From Zygnema cylindricum (Eukaryota; Streptophyta; Zygnematophyceae; Zygnematales; Zygnemataceae): a stretch of 22,069 nucleotides of DNA. A program made the translations under genes and the position numbers. The notes under the pieces were generated by a model. The model made no database searches, was not told the origin of the DNA, and saw only the letters and a list, made by a program, of their open reading frames with translations. This document shows, in pieces, positions 8,908-17,752 of this stretch. Location of the stretch: positions 8,382 to 30,450 of the forward strand of contig JBBHKE010002547.1 in the NCBI GenBank assembly GCA_037447655.1. Direction: 5' to 3'. How positions within the stretch are numbered: position 1 is the first letter of the stretch; each line of letters opens with the position of its first letter.

Positions 8908-9128
8908 TACACCGCCAATCGTTATTAGCGTGTAAGTTTTTTTAGCGTATACGAATAATTAGCGTGGTTTACGCTAATTGGGAATTTGGAAATTTTCGAA
9001 GAAATCGTCTATTCTAATTGAGAATTAGGGTTTTTTTTAAATAGTGTGGATAATTCTATTTGAGAATAAAATTAAAAAAAATCGGGACGGAATTAGCGTA
9101 CACAACGCTAATAACGATTGGCGGTGTA
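8908..9128. mobile_element. MITE, 221 bp
   Basis: Both termini read TACACCGCCAATCGTTATTA followed by GCGT, a perfect 24-base inverted repeat. A weaker inner pair, AGCGTATACG/ACGCTAATT, follows. The interior is AT-rich and non-coding. Removing it with a TA duplication would restore ...AAAGTACTGTAC..., consistent with insertion into a GTACTGTAC repeat. Confidence 0.92.
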
Positions 9129-9477
9129 CTGTACATTTCACTTCACCTTCATATCGCTGTACTGAAACTCTGCTCACAGTACTGTACAGTACAGAAGCTG
9201 CTTCATCACTGCAATTCCCTGGATTCTTCCCCACTGCAGCTGTTCTTCCAAGGGCAAGCTACTAAGCTTGGGACACAAGCAAATAAGTTTTTCTAACATC
9301 TCTTCTCAACTTCCATTACCGATTGCGTATTAAAGATACACTTTTTCCCTCTGATTAATTTCCAGCAACATTCTCCTGGACACAGTTTGTCGTTAGTAAC
9401 AAATTTTCAATTTTGTTTCTGCAGTTCAAACACATTTTTGCTAAAATTTCTTTTGATTTACAAGAAGCTCCTGTGCA
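9129..9477 (+). promoter_or_regulatory. Upstream region of the methyltransferase gene
   Basis: The 349 bases before the chosen ATG should contain the promoter and 5' UTR. GTACTGTACAGTAC repeats lie at 9176-9195. A TTTCTGCAG at about 9415-9423 could be a 5' UTR splice acceptor. No TATA box could be assigned with confidence. Confidence 0.35.
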
Positions 9478-12400
9478 ATGACTTTGTCCGTACAACATCC
9501 ATGTCGGATTCCCACACGTGTAACAGACAATCTAACCGTCAGCCTTTCCTCGCTCTCTACTTTCTTCCGCGATTCTTCTTGTAAGCCATGGATTTCTCAC
9601 TCCCTCCAATCCAATCCACTTCAAATGAAGAGAGTCAGAGCTTCCACAACTGTTACAGGCAGTCAGTTCCACATACAGCCAAGAAGAAGACAAGCAGGCG
9701 ATAGTACTTTTGTTACGGAAAATAGTGTCAGTAAAACAGGCACATGGAACAGGCGGCAATTTGTCGCGAATATTGGTGCCACGTCAGCACCACTGGCACC
9801 TGATCAAACAGTGAGTATCCCTGCAGTTACGGTAATCTGTACTGAAACTGTACTGGAACTGTACTGAAACCGTACTGAAACTGTACTGAAACTAAAAGGA
9901 TGAAAGGCGTCGAGGTCGAGGATTTTTTGTGCTACTTTTTTTTTCCTCTCCTCTCTCATTGCAATAGGCCATTATCACATTATATGAGGGTTTGAGGTCA
10001 CACCTGAAAGGACTTAGTTGAGATGCTAACTGGTTTGCGACAGTTGTATCATAAAGTATCCTGATCGAGAGTCTCTAGAAGAGTGATATTGTTAAGTCTA
10101 AAAGCGAGCAGTATCGCCATAAGTAATGGCCATGAGGGCCGGTCCCACCTCTCCCGTGGGAACGGCGGGTTAGCCTCTTATTGTCAACCGTAGACGTTGG
10201 ATCGGCTATTTGAGGCTCCGAGAATTGGTTACAACAAGTTGAGGCAATAATTTTTTTGGTTGTAGAGCTTACCCTTGGATGCTAGTTCAAAGAAACGGAT
10301 TCCCATGCGCCGTAACTCTTACTCCGGTACCTAAAGGCCGAACCTTGGTAAGTTTCCTTGGTTCGTTCCCTTGGTCAAAAAACCTAGGCCGTCGACAACT
10401 CTCAACACCAATAACCTTTACTGCTCCTCTCGGATGGACTTGAAGGGAAATGGGCTCGACCTGAAAGTTGTACTGAAAATTTACTGTAGCTGTACTGAAA
10501 CTGTACTGGAAACTGAACTGAAACTGTACTGAAGTTGTACTGGCATATGTCTAGTTGTACAGTGAGAGCGTGGAGGTGGTCCATGCACACTTTTCTTTTT
10601 CCCGCAAAGGTATTTGTTACATGTATCCGTGAATATGTAACAGGAGGAAAGGGAGAGGGACGGATGGAGAGAGAAAGAAGGATAAAAAAGAGGGAGGAAA
10701 AAAAGGAGGGAGTTGTAACTCTGGAGATTAAGTGTCTTCTTCGACCAGTACATTCACAGCATGGCCCTCAAGGCACCAAAAACTGACAGGAGGTTACGTG
10801 GGGCTGCAGACAGAGGAGCCTAAGGACGTGCCGGAGGCCCTGGCCTGCCCCATTTGTTACCAGCCTCTAAAGCGATTTGGCCCCCAGGGATTGACCAGGT
10901 TAATTCGAAAATCTGGCATTAGTCGTTACATAAATGAACCACTTTAATACTGTATTATGAAACTGCATTCCAAACATTGTGTGTTGTACATCAAGCATTT
11001 AACATTTTGCATTAGACAACGACCTTATACATGAAGCATTGGAATTTGGACATACGATATTGGACATTGGACATTGGACATTGGATTCTGGACATTGAAG
11101 ATTGGACATTGGAAATTGGACATTGGATTCTGGACATTGAAGATTGGACTTTGGACATTGGACGTAGGTCATTGGAGATTGGCATCTGGTTAGGACATTG
11201 GACCTCTGACATTTGACATCTGACATTTGACATTGGACATTGGACGCCATTGGATGATGGACATTGGACAGTGGATTACATCTGACGTTGAACTATATCA
11301 ATCATTGGGCGACATTGGACATTGATTGGTCATGAGACATGAGACCTGAGAAATGAGACAAGAGGCATGGGACATGGGCTATGGGTCATGGGGCATGGGC
11401 TGTGGGATATTGGCTTTCAGCGGCTAGAATAGGAGATTTGACTTGGACTTTAATATTTGGACTGTTAACGTCAAACGTTGGACATTGCAAAGGTATCGAG
11501 CATTAAGATTTTACCCATTAGCCGTTGGGCACATTAGAATTTAATTTTAGCGAGAGCAAATGGCTGTTGACACGAGGGACATTGGTTCATTGGACTGAAG
11601 TCTTCGACATAGTATTGTATCTTGAATGCTACTTTCTGACTTTTTTCTCAAGGGATTTTTTTCTCTTTTTTTGGTATTTTATCCCTAAATTCTGATGTCA
11701 TTGCCAGTTGACTATGTCTGTGTCAAGCAGTAAATGGAAGGAAATGGATATAGAAAATTTCAACACCAATTTGCTCATTTCCAATCGACATGGGCCCGAT
11801 TGGCGCACGTTTGTGTTTGTCAATGATAGCGCATATTTTGATACATCGTCTTGATTGTCCTCTTTTTCCCTCCTCACTATCCCTCCCTTTTCAATAGTAT
11901 TTACTGAATCCAAACAATTTGTGTTTTGTGTTCATTTTTTGATGGGACTACAGGCAAGCAATTGCCCAATCCAGTTTCAGATGTGATCGCTGCCGTCGAT
12001 CTTTTTCCACGGAAGATGGGTATTTGGATTTAGTGGTCACAACAGGAGTGAAGGAATATCGGGAACCACGTGCTGCAGGAATAGAGATTTTCAGGTCAAT
12101 TGGACTTTTTTCCTTCTCTTTTTGTCATGGAGAAAAAGTGGAGCATTTTCTTTTTTCCCTTAGAACGGTCTATTGTTTCTGTCTGTTTCTATGCGCTGCT
12201 TTTCTTAAATGTAGACTGGATTGCTCTAATTTTCTTTAATTTTTCCGAGATGTGAGCTTTGAAAAAATATGTACTAGTGATTTTTTTCTGTTTTCTCAAT
12301 CAAAATTAGTAACTGAATGTCAGCTGCGCCATTTAACTATCAGGATTAGCCTTACTGACATAAATAGGCTTCTGAGTTCCAGTCCTCTTTTTAAGCAAAT

Positions 12401-15400
12401 TTTCCATTTGTTGTTTTAATTTGTAGCAGGAGCCCATTTGTGTCCTTTGTTTATGAACGAGGATGGAGACAAAGTTTTGCACGTGCTGGATTTCCTGGAG
12501 CGGATGAAGAAGTGGGTTTTATTTGGGTTTAAAATTTATTATTTTAATTGCCATCATGGTTATTCCTTCCAACTCTGAAGTGTTTTTCTTAAACTTGTCG
12601 AGAGTAGCAAAATGTGGTCCGAAAGCTTTTTACGCAGAGATTCTCTTAAACATTTTTTGTAACCAGCAGAAAAACTCCAACATGTGCGTTGAATTTTATG
12701 TTTCCTTCTTGAGCTTACTCTCTCATTTTCCCAGTACTTATTTTTTTCGTTTTTTTCGTTTTCTTTTGGGTGGATGACTGTTGTTGTTCGTTTGTGGATT
12801 TTATCGATTCGGGCAGTTTCAAATGGCTCAAAAGTTTTTGGCTCCTGCCCGAGGCGGCCTATTATTGGACGTCAGCTGTGGAAGTGGATTATTTTCTCGT
12901 CGTTTTGTGGCTTCGAATCAATACTCCTCGGTGGTGGCTTTGGACTTTTCTGAAAATATGCTCCGACAGGCTGGACAGTATATCAACGAAGACTCTTCTT
13001 TGCAAAAATCGTACAGTTTTTTTCACTACCCCCAAGTTTTTTTACAATTTTTGTTTTCTGTATTTTGATTTTCTGGTCTTTCCGGTTTTCCGTTTTTTCT
13101 GTTTTTTCTTTTTTTTTCTGTTTTCTGTCTCCATTGTCTTTTCTTCTTTATCTGTTTCTGTTTTCTTTTTTTCAGTTTGTGTTTTTGTTTGGGTGTTTGT
13201 TTATACCTCAGTTAACTGTTTCTGTTCTTTTTCCGGTTTTTTCCGTTTCTTTCCGCTCTTACTTTTCTAGCTTTCCTTTTCCTTTTCTGTTTTGATATTA
13301 ATTTCTGTTTCCTCCCTTAATTCCAAGTCCACATTTCTTCCCATGTTTGTTTCAGTTACAGTCCCATTTCATTTACCTTTCTTTCAATTTATGTTTTGCA
13401 TGCATTTGCTCATGAAAGTGCTCCTATTTAAACGTTAAAACCTTAAAACCCCTATAAATCCCTAAACCTAGTGTCGAGCCTTGATAGGACGGTTGGAGTT
13501 CATCTTTACTAGAAGCTTTGGACTAGAATTTTGTCTCTAGGTAGAATTCTAGTAGGTACCGGAAGCTAGAATTTTACTATGCATCATTTTTTTTTTTAAT
13601 GATTTTTTTTCTTTTTCTTTTCCTAGTATCATTTTTCCATTATCTAGATAGCCGTTCTATGTTTTACTGTTGGACTCTAGCATTGAGTGTCAGAGGTATG
13701 ATTCAGTTTTTCAGTTGAGGATCTTTAACCTCGACCTTGTCTTTTATTGGTCCAGATGCTGGCCACTCTCCAGACATTTTCCCTTTGGTATTTAAAAACC
13801 CTTTCTGTACCATTACCTTCTTATCCACTTGACTTCCACTCTCCTCCTTCTTCTCTCCTCCTCTCTCCTTCTCCCCTCCTCTTCTTCTCTCTTCCTTCTC
13901 TCTCTCTCTCTCTCTCTCTCTTCCTGCTGTCGTGACTTCTAACCTAATCCGTACCTGGTCCGTACCGGCGGTACAGGAATGTGGCTCTGGTGCGTGCTGA
14001 CGTGGCACGTCTCCCATTCGCCACCGCCAGTGTGGACGGAGTGCACGCAGGAGCCGCTCTACACTGCTGGCCCCAGCCCAGTCTGGCGGTAAACCTTCCT
14101 CTCTCTCCAACCCCTCCACCCCCTTCCTCTTTCTCTCCCTCCCTCGCTCTCTCTCTCTCCTCTGCGCTATCTCCTCTTTCTTTCTCCCCCACCGGCCCGT
14201 TTCTCTCACTTCCCCTCTCTTTCTCCCGCCCTCCTCTCTCCCCTCCCCTTTGCCCCTCTCTCTCTCTCTCTTCCCTTTTTCTCTCCTTCGCTCTCTCTCC
14301 CCTCCCCCTTCTCTCTCGGGGCAGTGTGGTGGGGGTGCACTGCTTCAAGGCTCAGTTTTTTGGCATTTATTCTTGTTTTTGGTGGGAATCCTTTTATGTG
14401 GGGTGCCAACAATTGAAATGATATGGAGTTTTGTACGATTTGAAACATTTATAAAAAATAAAAATGAAATAATTTGTTCACTAAATGACCGTATTTTCAA
14501 TTCGAGACTTGAAGAAGATCAGGACCTCCCTCGATATCGAAAATCGGAAAATGTAAAGAATGTTTGGAAAGGGGAACTTTTGATCTTTTTCTTTATCTAA
14601 TTTTCCTTTTGGTTTGTTTTCTTGGATTCCTTTCGGATCCCTTTCTTTTGGGGATGGGGCCAGGTTTCTGAAATAAGTCGAATTCTGAAGCCCGGAGGAG
14701 TTTTTGTCGCGACTACGTTTCTTGCAATGAAAGCTCCGTTTGGCGATGAATTTGTGAAACCTTTTCGACAGGTAAGATATATTTGTTATTGTTGTCCTCT
14801 TTATCATTGTCGTTGTTGTTGGTTTTGTTATTGGTTTTGTTATTTCTTTGATATTTTTGTTATTATTATCTGTTGTTGTTATTTATTCTGTGTACAGAAA
14901 CACACCTCTTGAATAGAAAAAACACTTTCTTGAGAAAGAAGTCAAGAGGTTACAATGTGGATTTACTTGTTTTTCAACTTTGTTTTTTCCTTGTCCTTGT
15001 CATTGTTGTTGTTGTTTTTATTCTTATTCTTATTGTTATTGTTATTGTTGTGGTTATTGTTATTGTTATCATCGTGATATTTGTTATTTTCTTTCTTGTT
15101 CTTACTCTTATCCTTTTTTTTTATTTATTGTTACTATTACTGTTGCTGTTGTTGTTATTGTTATTTGTTAGTTATTTTTTTCTATTTGTATATTTATAAA
15201 AACTCCTTTTTGAAGATAAAAAGACTTTTTTGAATGTAGAAAATACCTTTTTAGAAAGAGGCCAAGAGGTTTAAATTTGAATTTACTTTTTTCTGACACT
15301 TTTTTCGATAAGAAGTCCAGATATTTGGGTTTGAACAGCAAAGATACCAACCTTTTTGTGGGTAATAATGTTTTTATTTTTCTTGCTTCTAGTACTTTCA

Positions 15401-15887
15401 GCTGAGTGTAGGATTCTTTTTTTGTCAGCTTTTATCGTTTCTTCTCGTCTTCTTTGTAGGCTGAGATCAGGATTTGGAAAAAACGTAAAGGTTAACATTT
15501 TCTTGTCTATTTTATAGGGCTTTGAAGCAGAAATATGTCAACTTTGTTGGTTAAAGCGATGACATTCTTCATGTATTTTTAAAATTTTTGAACCTTGTCC
15601 GTAAGAACATCGACAGAAAGAAATTTAGACATTAACTTCACATTGATTAGACGTTGACTCAGTTCGTTGTTGAATACAGTAAAAACGTTGACAGTTTTCC
15701 TTATTTTTCCTTTTTTTTCTTTTTCCCCTCCTTTTATTAGGCGGTTACTGAAAGAGCCGCGAGTACGGGAATGAAGTATTGGGAAGCCGAGGAGTTGGAG
15801 GAATTGTGTGAAGTTTGTGGACTTTCCGATTATACGAAAGATCTACGTCGAGAATTTATAATGTTGACGGCGCGGAAACCGAAATAA
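9478..15887 (+). CDS. Chloroplast SAM-dependent methyltransferase, At2g41040/At1g78140 type, 8 exons, 401 aa
   Basis: Exons: 9478-9810, 10810-10898, 11954-12094, 12430-12511, 12817-13010, 13977-14088, 14664-14771, 15741-15887. Every junction is GT-AG and in phase (0,2,2,0,2,0,0). Residues 1-111 look like a plastid transit region: rich in Ser, Thr and Arg, poor in acids. A zinc-ribbon-like set follows, CPIC (124-127) and CDRC (151-154). Then come GYLDLVV and the family-typical VYERGWRQSF, SAM motif I as DVSCGSG (233-239), LDFSENML, RADVARLPF (286-294), HAGAALHCW, KPGGVFVATTF (326 on) and the C-terminus FIMLTARKPK. The match to the green-plant family is near continuous. Arabidopsis members are plastid (plastoglobule) proteins of unknown substrate, related to UbiE-type methyltransferases. 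The exon 2 acceptor (CTGCAG before 10810) is the least certain junction; exon 1 is inferred from phase, composition and position. Confidence 0.93.
9837..9893. repeat. 11-bp CTGTACTGAAA tandem array
   Basis: About five tandem copies of CTGTACTGAAA with single-base variants (CTGTACTGGAA, CCGTACTGAAA). Confidence 0.9.
9896..10466. other. Unexplained GC-richer block between two CTGTACTGAAA arrays
   Basis: About 570 bases have balanced, complex sequence unlike the surrounding introns, for example GGCCATGAGGGCCGGTCCC and CTCCCGTGGGAACGGCGGG near 10127-10170. No long reading frame exists on either strand. No tRNA, rRNA or snRNA was recognised. It could be a transposon remnant or a non-coding element that landed in, or captured, the array. 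Confidence 0.4.
10467..10545. repeat. Second CTGTACTGAAA array, degenerate
   Basis: About six imperfect units (GTTGTACTGAAAA, CTGTACTGAAA, CTGTACTGGAAA, CTGAACTGAAA, CTGTACTGAAG) in the same orientation as the array at 9837. Confidence 0.85.
10640..10711. repeat. GGAGAGA/AAAGAGGGAGG purine tract
   Basis: A purine-only style tract near the 3' end of intron 1, purine-rich on the coding strand. It is one of the exceptions to the pyrimidine bias of these introns. Confidence 0.75.
11030..11345. repeat. ATTGGACATT minisatellite in methyltransferase intron 2
   Basis: Degenerate tandem ATTGGACATTGGACATTGGA units are interleaved with GATTCTGGACATTGAAGATTGG variants, which recur as two blocks about 50 bases apart (near 11075 and 11125). 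Scattered copies run on to about 11620. The unit is the same as in the array at 5780-6115. Confidence 0.9.
11330..11407. repeat. CATGRGACATGRG short tandem array
   Basis: A degenerate 7-8 base unit (CATGAGA, CATGGGA, CATGGGCT) repeats about ten times directly after the ATTGGACATT array. Confidence 0.8.
12095..12429 (+). other. Intron 3 of the methyltransferase gene
   Basis: A 335-base T-rich intron (donor GTCAAT, acceptor TTGTAGCAG). The acceptor is tandem, TAGCAG; only the CAG keeps the conserved FRSPF reading. Confidence 0.88.
12512..12816 (+). other. Intron 4 of the methyltransferase gene
   Basis: A 305-base T-rich intron, donor GTGGGT, acceptor TTCGGGCAG. Frames crossing it (for example 12523-12777) are intronic. 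Confidence 0.88.
13030..13290. repeat. TTTTCTG-type low-complexity tract
   Basis: Degenerate TTTTCTGTTTT, TTTTCCGTTTT and TTTCTTTTT units. Phe-rich open frames here are repeat translations. Confidence 0.8.
13843..13923. repeat. CTCTCC / (CT)n microsatellite
   Basis: CTCCTTCTTCTCTCC units run into a perfect (CT)n of about 24 bases at 13896-13920, shortly before the exon 6 acceptor. Confidence 0.9.
14089..14663 (+). other. Intron 6 of the methyltransferase gene
   Basis: The donor is GTAAAC, the acceptor GGGGCCAG. The first 230 bases are CTCTCTCC/CCCCTCC pyrimidine repeat (14098-14320). The rest is ordinary AT-rich sequence. Confidence 0.85.
14098..14320. repeat. CTCTCTCCC pyrimidine microsatellite
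   Basis: CTCTCT, TCTCCC and CCCCTCC units are interrupted by short unique words. Minus-strand Arg/Glu-rich frames over it are artefacts. Confidence 0.88.
14772..15740 (+). other. Intron 7 of the methyltransferase gene
   Basis: The donor is GTAAGA, the acceptor CCTTTTATTAG. It contains TTGTTATT/TTATTG trinucleotide-style tracts (14785-14885 and 14990-15175). Two related TTTTTTGARWRTAGAAA-like words lie near 14913-14945 and 15215-15265, each followed by a GTCAAGAGGTT or GCCAAGAGGTT word. Confidence 0.85.
14990..15175. repeat. TTGTTATTGTTATT tract
   Basis: Degenerate (TTG)(TTA)(TTC) repeats. A smaller tract lies at 14785-14885. Confidence 0.85.
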
Positions 15888-16865
15888 AAAAAAAAAAAAC
15901 GCATTGTTTTCGTAATCCATTTTCCGGCAGTAATTTGTTGTTATGTTTAGCTGCTTGAAAAAGATAAAAAAACGAGGATATGATTGATGTTTTATCTTTA
16001 GGCAAGTGACTCATTTCCTTGTTACTTTAGAAGTTTATTTGTCCTCAGAAAGTTTATATATCAATTGGATGAGGAGGATTAAATTTGTTTCCTTAAGATA
16101 TTAGTTTGTATAGGTTGCTTAAGTTCGTAGAGTCCTCGTTAAATAAGTAGTTTTGCCGTAGTTAATATTTTTGTAATATATAACGAAGATTTGATTTTAA
16201 AAAGTAATCATTTTTTTTTTGATTGATGCATTTGCCATACATGGTGATGATGATGATGGTAATAAAACTCCTCCCAAATCCAATTTTAATGCTGTTTTTA
16301 ATGCTGTGTATGGGGTCGACATTCACCCTATTTTAGTAAAATGGAAGTCTCTGCGCCATCTAAAACCCGACAAAAACATGAGATACCCGAGATTGTGAAG
16401 GATGTGTAAAAAAAAAAGAATCAAAACCCAAAATTTGGGGAAGATTGTTAAATGATAAATTTCGACAATGTTTTCAAAACTATACACTAAAAACGTGTGA
16501 TGGGCATATATATATGTCTTGAAATGAGGTCTCTAAAATGAGACAAGGTTACTCTCCAAGGAACAGCTTCAAGGACAGTTGCGTAAAATTTAAGAACAAT
16601 TTTATGTCGGTTTTACGCACAATAGTGTTTTTTTATGGAATGAATGAATGGTAAGTGTCGTTGTCTCACCTACAAAATCGCACTTGTAGCCATTACTTGT
16701 GTTTATGGATTTTCTTTTCTATTTTGCTCTTAAAGTGTGTTATGATTCCCAAAAGTGTGCTTTTAAAGTGTGTTTTTCGTCCAAAAATGCATGTACAATG
16801 GTTATGTTTTCAATCTTGTCCATAAATTCTCGATTTTCTTACTAAATAATTATTTGGCAGGATAA
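15888..16865. other. 3' flank of the methyltransferase gene
   Basis: An A13 run directly follows the stop codon. A candidate polyadenylation signal, AATAAA, lies at 16261-16266. No further coding region is recognised up to the LINE tail. Confidence 0.45.
16261..16266 (+). terminator. Candidate polyadenylation signal of the methyltransferase gene
   Basis: AATAAA lies 374 bases past the stop codon and is the clearest hexamer I see downstream. Plant-type signals are loose, so this is only a candidate. Confidence 0.3.
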
Positions 16866-17100
16866 ATTAAAAAGCACGATGGTAAACCATCTGAGTCCGG
16901 GGGTACAAAAGGGGTGGCATGGCCAAAACTGAAAAACTACAATAAAAAACAAATAGAGCGATGGGAACACAAAAAAAAGGAAACAAACAACAAGGAAAAT
17001 AAAAGCACCCAAACTCAAAACGAAAAGCACGGCAACTCACAAAACCAAAACTACAACCCCAACCCTAAATCAATTAAATATCTACGAAAAGCAACCCCGT
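16866..17100 (-). mobile_element. Severely truncated LINE 3' tail, minus orientation
   Basis: Read on the minus strand, it starts GGGGTTGCTTTTCGTAG, matching the end of the LINE reading frame and stop at 18978-18994. A T-rich stretch follows, and then GGACTCAGATGGTTTACCAT and CGTGCTTTTTAAT. This last 33-base block differs by one base from 19215-19247. It is therefore an independent insertion of the same or a close family that retains only the last few codons and the 3' UTR, as expected for 5'-truncated target-primed insertion. Confidence 0.85.
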
Positions 17101-17752
17101 AAGTCCTGTTGTGGCTCCATGTGTGCCGCACCAAAATTGCACCTATGAAAATTGTTTCCTTCTTATTTATGTACTTGAATACACCTCGAATCGCCATTAG
17201 AGTAAAAAAAATATTAGCATGGGGTTCGTATTGGTCTTATAAGTCCTAATTCAGTTCCAAATGGCGTGGCTGTTTTTGAGCCGTTTGAAGAATAAGCGTT
17301 AATGAAAAAGTATTAGTGTCATTTATACTATTTTAAGTTGAGGAACAAAGTTTGGAGGCACCTATAGAGTAAAATTGGCGTTCATAACAATCTATATTTT
17401 TTTATTGTGTAGTACATTTTTGAACTCAAAATTTGTACATTACTGTTTGTGCTTTTTTTTTTGGGTGGTATCCATATTATTTTGTGTTAGCTGTTAACAA
17501 ACTTTTACCAGGGTTTTCCTGCGGAGTGAATTTAATGTATATATAATAAGCACAATTTATTTTTTTAATGGCGTTGGGTCCGGGAGACAAAAACAAAAAC
17601 AATTTTAACTACTATCGAGTAAAACTTAAATTGTAAGTACAAGTTTCCAGATTTTCAGTTGCTTGGTTTTCTGTTATAGATTGTGCATATCAAAGGTCCC
17701 AAAGCTTAAAAGATATAAAAAAATGGAGGCAAAATGGTCACACGAGGTATAA
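17101..17752. other. Sequence between the two LINE fragments
   Basis: AT-rich and non-coding. A stop codon at 17750-17752 closes the LINE reading frame on its 5' side, so the LINE truncation point should lie close to 17753. Nothing else is recognised. Confidence 0.4.

Larger units (their letters stand above)
9811..10809 (+). other. Intron 1 of the methyltransferase gene
   Basis: The donor is GTGAGT. An in-phase GTAATC 21 bases further on would also work. The intron holds two CTGTACTGAAA arrays (9837-9893 and 10467-10545), a GC-richer unexplained block between them, and a GGAGAGA purine tract (10640-10711). Confidence 0.75.
10899..11953 (+). other. Intron 2 of the methyltransferase gene
   Basis: A 1055-base GT-AG intron (donor GTTAAT, acceptor GACTACAG). 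It contains the ATTGGACATT minisatellite and an adjacent CATGGGACATGGG block. The remainder is AT-rich. Confidence 0.85.
13011..13976 (+). other. Intron 5 of the methyltransferase gene
   Basis: A 966-base intron whose coding strand is extremely pyrimidine-rich: TTTTCTGTTTT repeats at about 13030-13280 and (CT)n at 13843-13923. In between is a stretch with CTAGAATTYT words (13500-13580). The donor is GTACAG, the acceptor GGTACAG. Confidence 0.85.

Noticed and set aside
9896-10466. tRNA, 5S rRNA or snRNA gene in the GC-richer block
   Set aside because: No A/B box pair, cloverleaf or Sm-site arrangement was seen by eye.
10999-11250. Minus-strand frames with a repeating MSNVQCP-like motif
   Set aside because: Translation of the ATTGGACATT minisatellite within intron 2 of the methyltransferase.
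13441-13472. CCCTAAA-like words (AAACCCCTATAAATCCCTAAACC) suggesting an interstitial telomere repeat
   Set aside because: Only two or three imperfect units; too short and degenerate to claim.
13703-14421. Arg/Glu-rich minus-strand frames and Ser/Pro/Leu-rich plus-strand frames
   Set aside because: Driven by the CTCTCC microsatellites around methyltransferase exon 6.
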